This document shows, in pieces, positions 1-9,138 of a DNA stretch of 51,454 nucleotides. A program made the position numbers and the translations under genes. The notes below the pieces were generated by a model. The model worked only from the letters and a program-made list of their open reading frames with translations. It ran no database searches and was not told the DNA's origin. Within the stretch, counting starts at the first letter, position 1, and every line of letters begins with the position of its first letter. The stretch spans positions 1 to 51,454 of the IMG/VR virus record IMGVR_UViG_3300034788_000438; one strand, written 5' to 3'. The DNA is from a virus.

Positions 1-41
1 GCGGCGATACGTGGACCGCTAACTTGGAGGTGACAAAATGA
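1..41 (+). CDS. 3' end of a gp13-like gene (partial, set A)
   Basis: Only the last 13 codons lie in the window, read from base 3 to a TGA at 39-41 that overlaps the next start codon as ATGA. The visible tail GDTWTANLEVTK has the same position and rough pattern as the end of the gp13-like gene of set B (DGSDYSIWVRCK at 41220-41256), which also directly precedes the gp14-like gene. The assignment rests on gene order and a short resemblance only. Confidence 0.4.
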   Translation, partial: GDTWTANLEVTK

Positions 42-598
42 CGGCGTTACTTGTTACAGCGGGTTCACTTCTTGGCATTGGCGGCGGCGCTGGTGCGGGC
101 GCAGCGGCGGCAGGCACAGCAACAACACTTCAAAACATCGGGCTTGGCTTAAGTGCTGGCGGTTCTGTTCTTGGCGGCGTGGGGGCTATCCGCGCGGGTC
201 AGCAGGCAAAGGCTGAAGCGGACGCAGCGGCAAACGTTGCGCTTGCGGAATCACAGCGAGAAGCAGAGCAGCGGCGCAAAGAAGGCGCACTGCTTGCATC
301 CCGTCAACGTGCACTTGCGGCGGCGCAGGGCGCGTCAACGGATGCATCTATCCTTAACATCTTTGCAGACACAGAAGCCGAAACAGAGCGCGCGGTTCAA
401 TCGGCGCTATACGGTGGCCAGACACAAGCGGCAGGGCTTCGCACACAAGGGCAGCGCGCGGCGCAGCAAGCTCGCATTACTGGCGGGGCAAACATCATTG
501 GAGGTCTTGGCTCCGCTGCTGGGCAGTATGCCTCAGCGCGTGAACGCTTTGGCGACGTGACACCCAAACGGCAACAGACTGGCTACAGGTACGGTTAA
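38..598 (+). CDS. gp14-like internal virion protein, set A
   Basis: This 186-residue protein begins with a small-residue, Gly/Ala-rich hydrophobic stretch (about residues 4-50). A charged, probably helical Ala/Glu/Gln/Arg segment follows, and the end is polar. Size, composition and place just before two very long virion genes match T7 gp14, an ejected internal core protein that forms the outer-membrane pore for DNA entry. The start follows GGAGG with ATGA overlap to the preceding partial gene. The functional counterpart in this window is at 41256-41720; the two share architecture but little sequence. The family call is from layout and composition, not from a sharp motif. Confidence 0.65.
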   Translation: MTALLVTAGSLLGIGGGAGAGAAAAGTATTLQNIGLGLSAGGSVLGGVGAIRAGQQAKAEADAAANVALAESQREAEQRRKEGALLASRQRALAAAQGASTDASILNIFADTEAETERAVQSALYGGQTQAAGLRTQGQRAAQQARITGGANIIGGLGSAAGQYASARERFGDVTPKRQQTGYRYG

Positions 599-600
599 GC

Positions 601-3462
601 ATGGCAAGAATTCCTACCGCAGTTGAGACCTTCCGAGCGCCCACCCCACGCGGTGGGGTTCGCCAGTTTAGCGCAGCACCTGTTGACTTTAGCCCGCTGG
701 GGGATGCAGCGCGCGCTGTAGGTCAGGCCGCAACGACCGTATCCCTCACTCAGCAGCAGAACCTTGCGCAAGACGAGAAGTTCAACGCCTCTGCTCGGTT
801 CCTTGAGTTCCAAACCCAGCAGCAACAAAAGCTGCGCGACATGGGGCGCGATGCGCAACCAGGTGCATTCGGCTTTACGCAGTCGGCACAAGAGGAATAC
901 AAGGATGCCGCAGATGAGTTTGCGCGTTCTCTGCCAAAAAACTTGCGCCGCGAATATGACGTGCGCTTGCAGAACCTTGAAGGCAAGTTGCTGCTAAATG
1001 CAGACAGCTTTGAAAGCCAAGCGCGGACGGGGTTCTATAACGACACCATCGAGAAAAGCTTTGAAGGCCTGCGCGCTGGCATTATTGACGGCGACATTGA
1101 CTATGACGCAGCCATTGCGCAAGGCGCGGAGATTGTTGCCAACTCAGGCTTGACGCCAACCGAAAAGCTGAAGTTTGCGGAAAGCTGGGAACGTGACGCG
1201 GCGGCGGCGTTGTGGCGCAAGGAGTTTAACGAAGACCCACAGCGCGCCCTTGTGGCGGCAGGTGGCGGCACTGAAGCGCAGCGCATGGATTATCAGCGCG
1301 GCAATCTCTTCTCTGCAATGATCAAGCAGGAGAGCGGCGGCAATCCGAATGCGGTTTCCCCTGTAGGTGCTACGGGCATAATGCAGGTTATGCCAGCAAC
1401 CGGCGAGCAAATTGCGCGCGAGATTGGCGACCCGAACTTTCCAACCGGCGGCACAGTTCAGGAGCAGCAGGACTACCTGAAAGACCCTGATATTAATAAA
1501 GCCTACGGCGAATACTACATGAACAAGCAGCTTGATCGGTTCGGCGGAGACGTTGAGGCGGCGCTGATTGCGTATAACGCTGGACCTGGTAACGCGCAGA
1601 AGTGGCTTGATGCTGGCCGTGATTATGACGCGCTTCCCAAGAAATCCGAGACGCAGCCATACGTGCGCAACATTCTGGGCGACTTGGGGCTTGCGCAGGG
1701 CTTGCCTGTTGAGGCTGTGACGCTGGCAGCGAATGGGCCTGCTGACCCGCGCTTTGAGGCGTTGGACATTGACACACGCTTAAAGCTTATCGGATCTGCC
1801 GCCAAGGCTGTTGACCAAATCGGCAAGGCAGAGCGCACCGCCGCAATTGACGGCTATAAGCTCGCGCTTGAGCAAGACCCGTTTGCTGTGCAGGAAGATG
1901 ACATTCTAAACGACTTGCGCCTGAATGACGGAGACCGCGCGTCACTTCTTAGCAAACGGGACGCAGAAGTTGGCACAGCACAGACAGACCGCGTGGGTGA
2001 GCTTGAGCTAGACATTGCCACCAACCCCGCCGCTGTTTCCCAGAAAGACATTCTGGAAGATGGTTTGCTTGACGATGGCCAAAAAGCTGGACTGGTCAAC
2101 AAACTTAAAGCCGCGCTAAAAGATTACGACGCGCAACAGGCGGACGTTGCCGCATACCGTGACGGAGTGCAGGGCAACCCCTACAGCACCGATGACCGCA
2201 AGAGTGTAGACAACGCATGGAAGTCTTTTGACGTGCAGCCAGAGAGCGAGAAATACGCACTTTCTGCATTGTCTGTTGTGCAACGTCGCGGCGTCATGCC
2301 AGGGCCGGTTGTAGAAAATATTCGCGGCACCATGCTGCGCGGCAATATCGAGCAAGCAGTCGCCATGCTTGAACTTGCTTCAAAAGCTGAAGACATTAGC
2401 ACAGGGTCAATGGCTGGTCGCAGCGGGTCCGACGATGTACGCAATGCAATTGCCGAATATAACTACTGGCGCAAGCTTGACTTCTCACCAGAAGAGGCGG
2501 CGACAAACGTTATTAATGCGCGTCAACCAGGTGCGGAGCAAGTGGCTGTGCCAAAGGACGTGCAGAAGAAAATCGAGAAGATTGACCTTGGCGACGTTGA
2601 AGGGCTGTATGATGAGACAATCAACCCATTCACGGCAGACCCAGAGGCCGCGCCAGGTGTTGCCGCGCAGACCATGGTTGCCGAATATCGGGACATTGTG
2701 CTTGAGCACTATCAGCAGACCGGCGACCTAGAGACCGCCAAGGCCCGCGCAGAGGCGCAGTTCAAGCGCACCTACAACGTATCAAACGCAACCGGCAAGC
2801 CGCAGATCATGCGCTACCCACCCGAAGCGTACTACCCTGCATTTGAGGGCAATCAAGATTACCTTGCAACGCAACTGCAAGAAAGCGTGACGCAGGCGTT
2901 TGGCGCAAACGTGAACGCAGACAGCGTGAGCCTTGTTGCCGTGCCTGGCGTCACTGACGTTGACGTGCGCCTTGGCCGTCCACCGCGTTACGGCGTTATT
3001 GCACAGCGCGAAGACGGCACCTTCGACGTGCTTCCTGAAAATGTATACATGCAGTTTGACCCAGCGACGGGCGAGCAGGAAACCACACAAAGCCGGATTG
3101 AGGAAACCCGCCAGCGCAGCGCAGAGTTTGAGGAAAGCGCTTTGCGTGACGAAGGGTTCTTGCAACCCGATGGCTCAATCCTTCTTCGCGTCAAGACTGC
3201 GGACAACCGCAAGGGCGGCGTGGTCGTGAATGTGGACACCAAAGAAATCTACGCCAAAGACCCAGACACAGGCGATTGGGAACCTACAGGCGGCATGTAC
3301 AAAACCAAAGGTATCTCCGAAGGGTTCCTGACCATCGACAACAAGCGCTGGACAAAGACAAGCCGCGCTGAGGCGATCAGACGCCAAGAGCGAAAAGATA
3401 AACGAGCGCAAGCGCGCCAAGAATTGCGGGATCAACTTGATGACCCGTTGTTTGAGGAGTAA
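601..3462 (+). CDS. gp15-like internal virion protein with lytic transglycosylase (SLT) domain, set A
   Basis: A 953-residue protein. Residues about 235-355 form a family 1 lytic transglycosylase: the catalytic glutamate is E244 in IKQESGGNP, followed by GIMQVMP (259-265) and AYNAGPGN (324-331). Such domains cut peptidoglycan so that ejected core proteins and DNA can cross the cell wall. The flanking sequence is polar and helical, as in T7 gp15, and the N-terminal 230 residues resemble those of the set B gp15-like protein (41720-43786) in style. In T7 the transglycosylase sits in gp16; here it is embedded in the gp15-position protein. It starts two bases after the gp14-like stop and is followed closely by the gp16-like gene. 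Confidence 0.85.
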   Translation: MARIPTAVETFRAPTPRGGVRQFSAAPVDFSPLGDAARAVGQAATTVSLTQQQNLAQDEKFNASARFLEFQTQQQQKLRDMGRDAQPGAFGFTQSAQEEYKDAADEFARSLPKNLRREYDVRLQNLEGKLLLNADSFESQARTGFYNDTIEKSFEGLRAGIIDGDIDYDAAIAQGAEIVANSGLTPTEKLKFAESWERDAAAALWRKEFNEDPQRALVAAGGGTEAQRMDYQRGNLFSAMIKQESGGNPNAVSPVGATGIMQVMPATGEQIAREIGDPNFPTGGTVQEQQDYLKDPDINKAYGEYYMNKQLDRFGGDVEAALIAYNAGPGNAQKWLDAGRDYDALPKKSETQPYVRNILGDLGLAQGLPVEAVTLAANGPADPRFEALDIDTRLKLIGSAAKAVDQIGKAERTAAIDGYKLALEQDPFAVQEDDILNDLRLNDGDRASLLSKRDAEVGTAQTDRVGELELDIATNPAAVSQKDILEDGLLDDGQKAGLVNKLKAALKDYDAQQADVAAYRDGVQGNPYSTDDRKSVDNAWKSFDVQPESEKYALSALSVVQRRGVMPGPVVENIRGTMLRGNIEQAVAMLELASKAEDISTGSMAGRSGSDDVRNAIAEYNYWRKLDFSPEEAATNVINARQPGAEQVAVPKDVQKKIEKIDLGDVEGLYDETINPFTADPEAAPGVAAQTMVAEYRDIVLEHYQQTGDLETAKARAEAQFKRTYNVSNATGKPQIMRYPPEAYYPAFEGNQDYLATQLQESVTQAFGANVNADSVSLVAVPGVTDVDVRLGRPPRYGVIAQREDGTFDVLPENVYMQFDPATGEQETTQSRIEETRQRSAEFEESALRDEGFLQPDGSILLRVKTADNRKGGVVVNVDTKEIYAKDPDTGDWEPTGGMYKTKGISEGFLTIDNKRWTKTSRAEAIRRQERKDKRAQARQELRDQLDDPLFEE

Positions 3463-3467
3463 CGCGC

Positions 3468-6400
3468 ATGTTTGTTGATCAGAACGGGCAACCAGTTTCC
3501 GGCGACATCTTCACTCAGCCACCTGCTGACAATGACCCTGCACAGCCTGCGCCTGATTTTCGTGAGACTACCGGCGCGGCGTTTCGTCAGGAAAACATTC
3601 TTGGCTCATACTTCAGCAGCCCGACAACAGGTGTAGAGCCTGGCGTTGTTGAAGAGGGTTATAATCCTTGGGCCGATATTGAAGGCACCCCATACGAACC
3701 ATATTGGGACCGCTTCACTGATGTTCACAATTCACGGTACGCCACGGCGCTAAAGTCGCGCATCGATCAGGAGATTGAAGACCGGCGCACACTTGGCGCG
3801 GCAGGTTGGAAAGGTCTCGTTGCTGGCATGGGCGCGGGGCTTCTTGACCTACCCACGCTTATTCCTGGAGGCGTTGTCGTTCAGGGCGGCAAGGGAACCA
3901 TTACGGTTTCTAAGCTTGCACTTCAGACAGCAGCGGCGGGCGCGCTTGACGGGACAATCTCAGAAATCGGCTTGCAGCAGTCGCAGGAAACGCGCGGATA
4001 CACCGAAAGCCTGATTAACATCGGCGCTTCTACAATCCTCTCCGGCCTTCTTGGCGCAGGCGCAGGCAAGTTCTTGCAGGCTGGCGAGTTCAAACGACTT
4101 GAGGGACAGCTAGGAAACGACCTGACAGACCGGACACACGCGGACGCAGGCGCTATGGAAGAAGCCTATGACGCGATGATAGAAGGTCAGCGCGCAGGCG
4201 TAGGTGCTGAGGCGGCGCAGGCGTTTAGCAAAGAGGATCTGGAAATTCGCGGCAAGGCGGCCAATGCGCTGGGCAGTGTTGCGCCATTCAATCCCATGAT
4301 CGGCCTGACGCGCAGCGAAAGCGCGGCGGCGCGCAGTGTTGCGGCTAACCTGCCTGAAATGGGATTTGCGCTTAAGATGACAGGGCGCGGGGCATCTCAG
4401 CCGCAGGCAGTTGAAACCTATGTGAAGCAATGGACACTTGGCGCGGTGGGTTCTGCACTGGATGAAACCAACAGAATTTTCACTGCATACCGCAAGGCAG
4501 GCGGCAAGCTGGGCCGTGCGGAGTTCCACGCGCGGGCGGGCGATGCTATGCGCAACCTTGATGAGGACACGCTAGGCGATGACTTTGTGAGCAAGGCTGC
4601 ACAGGTCTGGCGTCGGCGTGTGTTTGATCCGCTCAAGAAAGAAGCGATTGACGGAGGCTTGCTGCCGGAAGACATCGATGTGTCCACGGCTGACAGCTAC
4701 TTCACGCGCATTTGGAACAAGAACAAAATCATTGCGCAGCAGGATAAGTTTGCATCCACGCTCAACCGGTATTTTAAACGCATCGTTGACGACCTCGTTG
4801 CGAAGGGTGAGTCCGAGGCTCTTGACGGCTTTGATTTTAAAAGCAGTTCTGACGTTGACGCATACGTGCGCGAGGCCACGGAAGCAGTGATTGCCAAGCT
4901 GACAGGCCGCGACACGTCAGAATCCCCGATGCACATTGTTCCGCTGACCCGTGGTCCGTTGAAAGAGCGGACGCTGAACATTCCAGACGCTGAGGTTTTG
5001 GAGTTCTTGGAAAACGACATTGAACTTGTGGGGCGGCAATACGCGCGCATCATGGGTTCCGATGTTGAGCTACAGCGCAAATTTGGGCGTGCCGACATGC
5101 GCGATCAGATTCAGGCGGTTGCCCGCGACTATGAGGAATTGCGCAACAAGGCTCTGGCAAACAAAGACCTGAGCGAGACTGACCGCGCCAAGCTGTTGCA
5201 GAAACTTGATGCTGACGAGCGCAAGGACGTTGACCGGATTGAAGGCTTGCGTGATCGCCTGCGCGGCACCTATTTGCTAGATGCCAACACATCCACGCCC
5301 GCGCGCGTGTTTCAGGGGGCCATGACCTTCAACTATCTGCGCACCATGGGCGGTGTTACCCTGTCCAGCCTGTCAGACGTTGGACGCCATGCGATGATGC
5401 ACGGCTTTGGGGCTGTGATGCGCGACGGAATTGCACCCCTTGTCAGCAACCTTAAGGGAGTGAGGCTGTCACGCGCCGACGCAAAGCTTGGGGGCACCAT
5501 TGCGGAGACGTTGCATAACACCCGCATGGCCACCATGGCGGAGCTTACAGATCCTTACGCCTACGGCCACCCTGTAGAGCGCTGGCTGAACAACGCCGCA
5601 ACGGGATTTTCCAAGGTCACAGGCATGCCGTATTGGAACGAGTTTCAGAAGACATTCGCTGCGCAACTTTCCCAAGCTCGCATTCTTCGCGCATCCAAGC
5701 AGGCGGTTAACAAAGGCTTCGATAGCCTGCCTAAGCGTGAGCAGCGCTTCTTGTCTCAAATTGGCCTTGGCCGTGGCGACCTTGAAACCGTTGGTGACTT
5801 CTACATCAAAGAAGGCATTGAAGAAGGTGGTTTGCCGATTGCGCGCCTTGACCGCTGGGGCGACACGGGGCGCGGCTATGAGGCGCGGCGTTTGTATATG
5901 GCTGCGGTCAATAAGTCCGTTGACACAACGATTGTGACAAAGGGTATCGGTGACACCCCGCTTGCGCTCGATCATCCGGTTGGTCGTGCAATCTTGCAGT
6001 TCAAAAGCTTTGCCCTCGCCTCTCACCAGCGTGTGCTAATGCGCGCGGCGCAGGACGTGGCAGACGCTCCGGTCTCTGTGCTTGCTGGCATGACAAACAT
6101 GATTGCCGTGGGTTCGTTCCTGTATTGGCTGAAGTCAAAGGAAAGCGGGCGCGACATCAGCGACAACCCCGGCAAGTTCTTGGCTGAAGGCATTGACCGC
6201 TCTGGCTTGGCTGCTGTGTTTATGGAGTTCAACAACATTGCAGAGCGCATCGGCGCACCTGGCTTGTACTCTGTTTCACAAGCCGCATTCCCTGAGCGCG
6301 ACCAAGGCGCACCGGCATCGCGTTACGCTATCCGCTCAACTATCGGCTCCCTTCTTGGCCCTACCTTTGGCCTTGCAAGTGACGTGACGCAGCTAATGGG

Positions 6401-6575
6401 CGTTGCTGGCACCAATGCAAGCGCCGCCGTTGGTTTGCGCGAGGATGGCCAGCCAATCACAGAAGGCGACATAAACGCCGCGCGGCGATTGCTGCCAGGC
6501 TCAACACTTCCCATCATTCGGTCACTGCTAGAGTACCTAGCACTGCCAGCCCTCAAGGAGAACCTTGTTCAATGA
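3468..6575 (+). CDS. gp16-like large internal virion protein, set A
   Basis: A 1035-residue protein in the T7 gp16 position. A Gly/Ala-rich amphipathic or membrane-like stretch lies at about residues 115-205 (KGLVAGMGAGLLDLPTL onward). A long charged helical middle follows, then a C-terminal part containing ILQFKSFALAS (about 842-852), a motif shape shared with the set B protein ending at 48084 (FVGQFKSFGIT). In T7, gp16 is the largest ejected protein and spans the cell envelope during DNA entry. No transglycosylase domain is visible here; it is in the preceding gene. The start is ATG 5 bases after the previous stop. The stop overlaps the tail spike start as ATGA. Confidence 0.7.
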   Translation: MFVDQNGQPVSGDIFTQPPADNDPAQPAPDFRETTGAAFRQENILGSYFSSPTTGVEPGVVEEGYNPWADIEGTPYEPYWDRFTDVHNSRYATALKSRIDQEIEDRRTLGAAGWKGLVAGMGAGLLDLPTLIPGGVVVQGGKGTITVSKLALQTAAAGALDGTISEIGLQQSQETRGYTESLINIGASTILSGLLGAGAGKFLQAGEFKRLEGQLGNDLTDRTHADAGAMEEAYDAMIEGQRAGVGAEAAQAFSKEDLEIRGKAANALGSVAPFNPMIGLTRSESAAARSVAANLPEMGFALKMTGRGASQPQAVETYVKQWTLGAVGSALDETNRIFTAYRKAGGKLGRAEFHARAGDAMRNLDEDTLGDDFVSKAAQVWRRRVFDPLKKEAIDGGLLPEDIDVSTADSYFTRIWNKNKIIAQQDKFASTLNRYFKRIVDDLVAKGESEALDGFDFKSSSDVDAYVREATEAVIAKLTGRDTSESPMHIVPLTRGPLKERTLNIPDAEVLEFLENDIELVGRQYARIMGSDVELQRKFGRADMRDQIQAVARDYEELRNKALANKDLSETDRAKLLQKLDADERKDVDRIEGLRDRLRGTYLLDANTSTPARVFQGAMTFNYLRTMGGVTLSSLSDVGRHAMMHGFGAVMRDGIAPLVSNLKGVRLSRADAKLGGTIAETLHNTRMATMAELTDPYAYGHPVERWLNNAATGFSKVTGMPYWNEFQKTFAAQLSQARILRASKQAVNKGFDSLPKREQRFLSQIGLGRGDLETVGDFYIKEGIEEGGLPIARLDRWGDTGRGYEARRLYMAAVNKSVDTTIVTKGIGDTPLALDHPVGRAILQFKSFALASHQRVLMRAAQDVADAPVSVLAGMTNMIAVGSFLYWLKSKESGRDISDNPGKFLAEGIDRSGLAAVFMEFNNIAERIGAPGLYSVSQAAFPERDQGAPASRYAIRSTIGSLLGPTFGLASDVTQLMGVAGTNASAAVGLREDGQPITEGDINAARRLLPGSTLPIIRSLLEYLALPALKENLVQ

Positions 6576-9052
6576 CTGAAACAACCTTTGACAATGACAT
6601 TCACAACGCTCTCTTTTTTGAGGGAGCAAACGTCACGAATGGCAACTCCTTTTCTGAAAAGTGGTCAGACATCATTTTCTCTGCCCTTAAAGCAGGCGGG
6701 ATGCTTGATAATATTGTCATTTCAAACACGCCACCAACGCCCTCAATTCCGCCTGCGGACCCTACTCTTTGGCTGGATACGCGACCACACCCAGACCTTC
6801 CATCCGTTCTTAGACGCAGAAATCGGGTAACACTGGAATGGGACAAAGTTACGTATTCTGATTTTTTTGATAGTGAGACATCTTCTCTTACCGTTAAAAG
6901 CTTTGGTGTGGTTGCCAATGACCCCACGGCGGCGGTTGATAACGTTGCCGCCATCAATGCGGCAGAGTCTTGGTGTTCTGAAAACAATGTAGATTTGCTG
7001 TATGAGGGTTTGATTTACTGTGAAGGGCGCGTCATCTGGCAGTCTAATGTGCACCGTCGCGGCGTGGGCGTTGTGCCAAACCTGCGCCCTGCGCCTAGCA
7101 CCATCGGGGCAAGTACGCCAGAAGAGCTTTTGACAAACACGTCTGGCTGCGAGCTTCGATTTATTGGAACTGGCGTGAAAGACTTGGAATTTCCTTGGGT
7201 TACAAATGCTTCGCATTCAGGCTTTGGCCGCGCCAACCCGCGACGGCCCTACAGCAATGCGTATGACGCCCGGCTTGATTTGCGGGATTTCTCTAACCAA
7301 GATGCGGTGGGTGCGACACCTGCAACGCTGCGGCAAATGTCTGCGGCGGTTGTTATCAACAACAACACCTTGGATCGAATTTATTGCGAAGGCATCACTA
7401 TTAGGACGGCCTGCGATGGAACATCTTCTGACGGCGGGACTAGCCTTGAGGGTTACACGGTAACGGATCGCCTACCAGATTGGGCAGATTACGACATCGG
7501 TCTTCTTGTGGATAGTCCGTGGCAAGCAGAGTTTTATCGCTTGAATGTTATTGGGTATTGGAATGAGGCCGGTGTTTTGTGGTCTAGCTCTCGCAATGCT
7601 CCTGAGTTCAACGACCCAAGTGAGGCCTTTAGGGGGTACGCTGAAGGCAACCTTTGGCGTCATTGCCTTATTCAATCTGGCTGGGTGTATCGCACCGCAG
7701 ATAGCTGGCCTATTCTGGCTAAAGACGGGGCGGCAGATACGATTACAGTGCCTTGGACTGCATCGCATCAGTTTGAGCAGACAGGAACTATTCGCATTGG
7801 CGCTAGCTTTGTGAGCTTTGCCACTTACGACTACACATCTGTTACTTTTGACAACTCTGGTAGCGAACCCGTTCTTATCATTGCCTTAGATACAACAGAC
7901 ACAAGCGGTATTGAAGTTGGAGACAACGGGCATCACGTCTACTTTTCTGGCGGCGCGGGGCCTGCTGGCACAGCGGCGTATGACTGCGAGTTCTACGACC
8001 TCAGCCCTACATCGCTATTGCAGGAACCAGCCTATGATCGACCGTATCGGGCCGGTTGTGAAATTTCTGGCGGCGTAGCTAGGGCAATTAAGCTTTACAA
8101 CTGCATCCTAAACCCTCTGGGTTTTATGCCTATCGCTGTTGGATATGCGCCAGATCTTCAGCTATCCGATTGCTATTCAGAGCCGCGCAGGTTCCGTTTG
8201 AGCCATGGTGGGCCTCTGCAAGATCGTGGGGGCTTGTTTATTTGCGGGCCTGACAATGCCCACTTTGATTTGCTTGGCGATGATCACAACGGCAGCTTGT
8301 ACGCTCGCGGTTACTTCCAGTGGCCAGGGCTTAACATGGCCCCTCTTGTTCGCGTATCTTCAACTGGATGGTTTGGCAATCTGGATGGGGATTGGTTTAA
8401 CCCGCGTAGTTACACCCCGCCAATTGAAGGAAGTCTTCGCACAAGTCGTAATGTAGCCTATGAGGGCTTGCGCGGGTACGAGGTGTCTTTGGTTGCTCGC
8501 CTGACGGATGGGACTTTTTACCCCGTCGCTTCTGGCGATGGCGCTACTGGTGACACCAACTTTGGGCAAGTTGACATTGGCGGAAGTTTTGTAGACTTTT
8601 TGACCCTTGAGCAAGGCGGCACTGCGCGTTTGCGCGGGGATTTGGTTTTCACCACCACGGCTAGCCCTGATATTAAAAATATTCGCAACGACAATGACAA
8701 CATTGCAAGCCAAAGCGCTCCAACAGGAACGGGCGGCTTCCGGTGGGTCGAATCACTCATGCAGCTTAGGTTGTTTAGCACACTTGCTGCCGCGCTTCAG
8801 TTGCACCGTCTTGACTCTGGAAGGGTTGCAGAGTTCCGCCGCAATGGCGTCGTGTCTGGCCAAATTGAGGTATATACGGACCACACACGTTACACCGTGA
8901 ACAGTGACGGCGACTACCTAGGGCAAACGTTCACAACAGCGGGTCGCCCGACTGCGGTAAAGACGGGTTTTTATGGATATGACACCACTCTGGGCCAACC
9001 CGTTTGGAAAAGCGCGACTGGCTGGGTGGATGCTTCAGGGAATTCTGTGTAG
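6572..9052 (+). CDS. tail spike / tail fibre, probable beta-helix, set A
   Basis: An 826-residue protein starting with ATGA overlap to the gp16-like gene. The N-terminal ~60 residues (FDNDIHNALFFEGANVTNGN) are probably the tail attachment part. The middle is rich in Gly, Asn, Asp and Thr with turn-like repeats, and contains SFGVVANDPTAAVDN-type sequence typical of the entry to pectate-lyase-like right-handed beta-helix tail spikes. The C-terminal end (TTLGQPVWKSATGWVDASG) resembles common phage fibre ends. Such spikes bind and often cut surface polysaccharide. I see no catalytic motif that I can assign. Confidence 0.7.
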   Translation: MTETTFDNDIHNALFFEGANVTNGNSFSEKWSDIIFSALKAGGMLDNIVISNTPPTPSIPPADPTLWLDTRPHPDLPSVLRRRNRVTLEWDKVTYSDFFDSETSSLTVKSFGVVANDPTAAVDNVAAINAAESWCSENNVDLLYEGLIYCEGRVIWQSNVHRRGVGVVPNLRPAPSTIGASTPEELLTNTSGCELRFIGTGVKDLEFPWVTNASHSGFGRANPRRPYSNAYDARLDLRDFSNQDAVGATPATLRQMSAAVVINNNTLDRIYCEGITIRTACDGTSSDGGTSLEGYTVTDRLPDWADYDIGLLVDSPWQAEFYRLNVIGYWNEAGVLWSSSRNAPEFNDPSEAFRGYAEGNLWRHCLIQSGWVYRTADSWPILAKDGAADTITVPWTASHQFEQTGTIRIGASFVSFATYDYTSVTFDNSGSEPVLIIALDTTDTSGIEVGDNGHHVYFSGGAGPAGTAAYDCEFYDLSPTSLLQEPAYDRPYRAGCEISGGVARAIKLYNCILNPLGFMPIAVGYAPDLQLSDCYSEPRRFRLSHGGPLQDRGGLFICGPDNAHFDLLGDDHNGSLYARGYFQWPGLNMAPLVRVSSTGWFGNLDGDWFNPRSYTPPIEGSLRTSRNVAYEGLRGYEVSLVARLTDGTFYPVASGDGATGDTNFGQVDIGGSFVDFLTLEQGGTARLRGDLVFTTTASPDIKNIRNDNDNIASQSAPTGTGGFRWVESLMQLRLFSTLAAALQLHRLDSGRVAEFRRNGVVSGQIEVYTDHTRYTVNSDGDYLGQTFTTAGRPTAVKTGFYGYDTTLGQPVWKSATGWVDASGNSV

Positions 9053-9138
9053 TGGCCGTTTTGTCAGTCAAATGTTGTATGTGGCAAATTGTCGCATTTT
9101 GTGGTTTAAAGTACGCAAGGCACAAAGGAGTGTGACAG
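9053..9138 (+). promoter_or_regulatory. intergenic gap between two tail spikes, with a reverse TGCGACA box
   Basis: This 86-base AT-richer gap holds TTGTCGCA, the reverse complement of the TGCGACA box described elsewhere in this window (box at 9090-9096 on the minus strand). A ribosome site AAAGGAG lies before the ATG at 9139. No convincing sigma70 promoter or terminator is visible. A separate transcription start for the second spike is possible but unproven. Confidence 0.3.
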
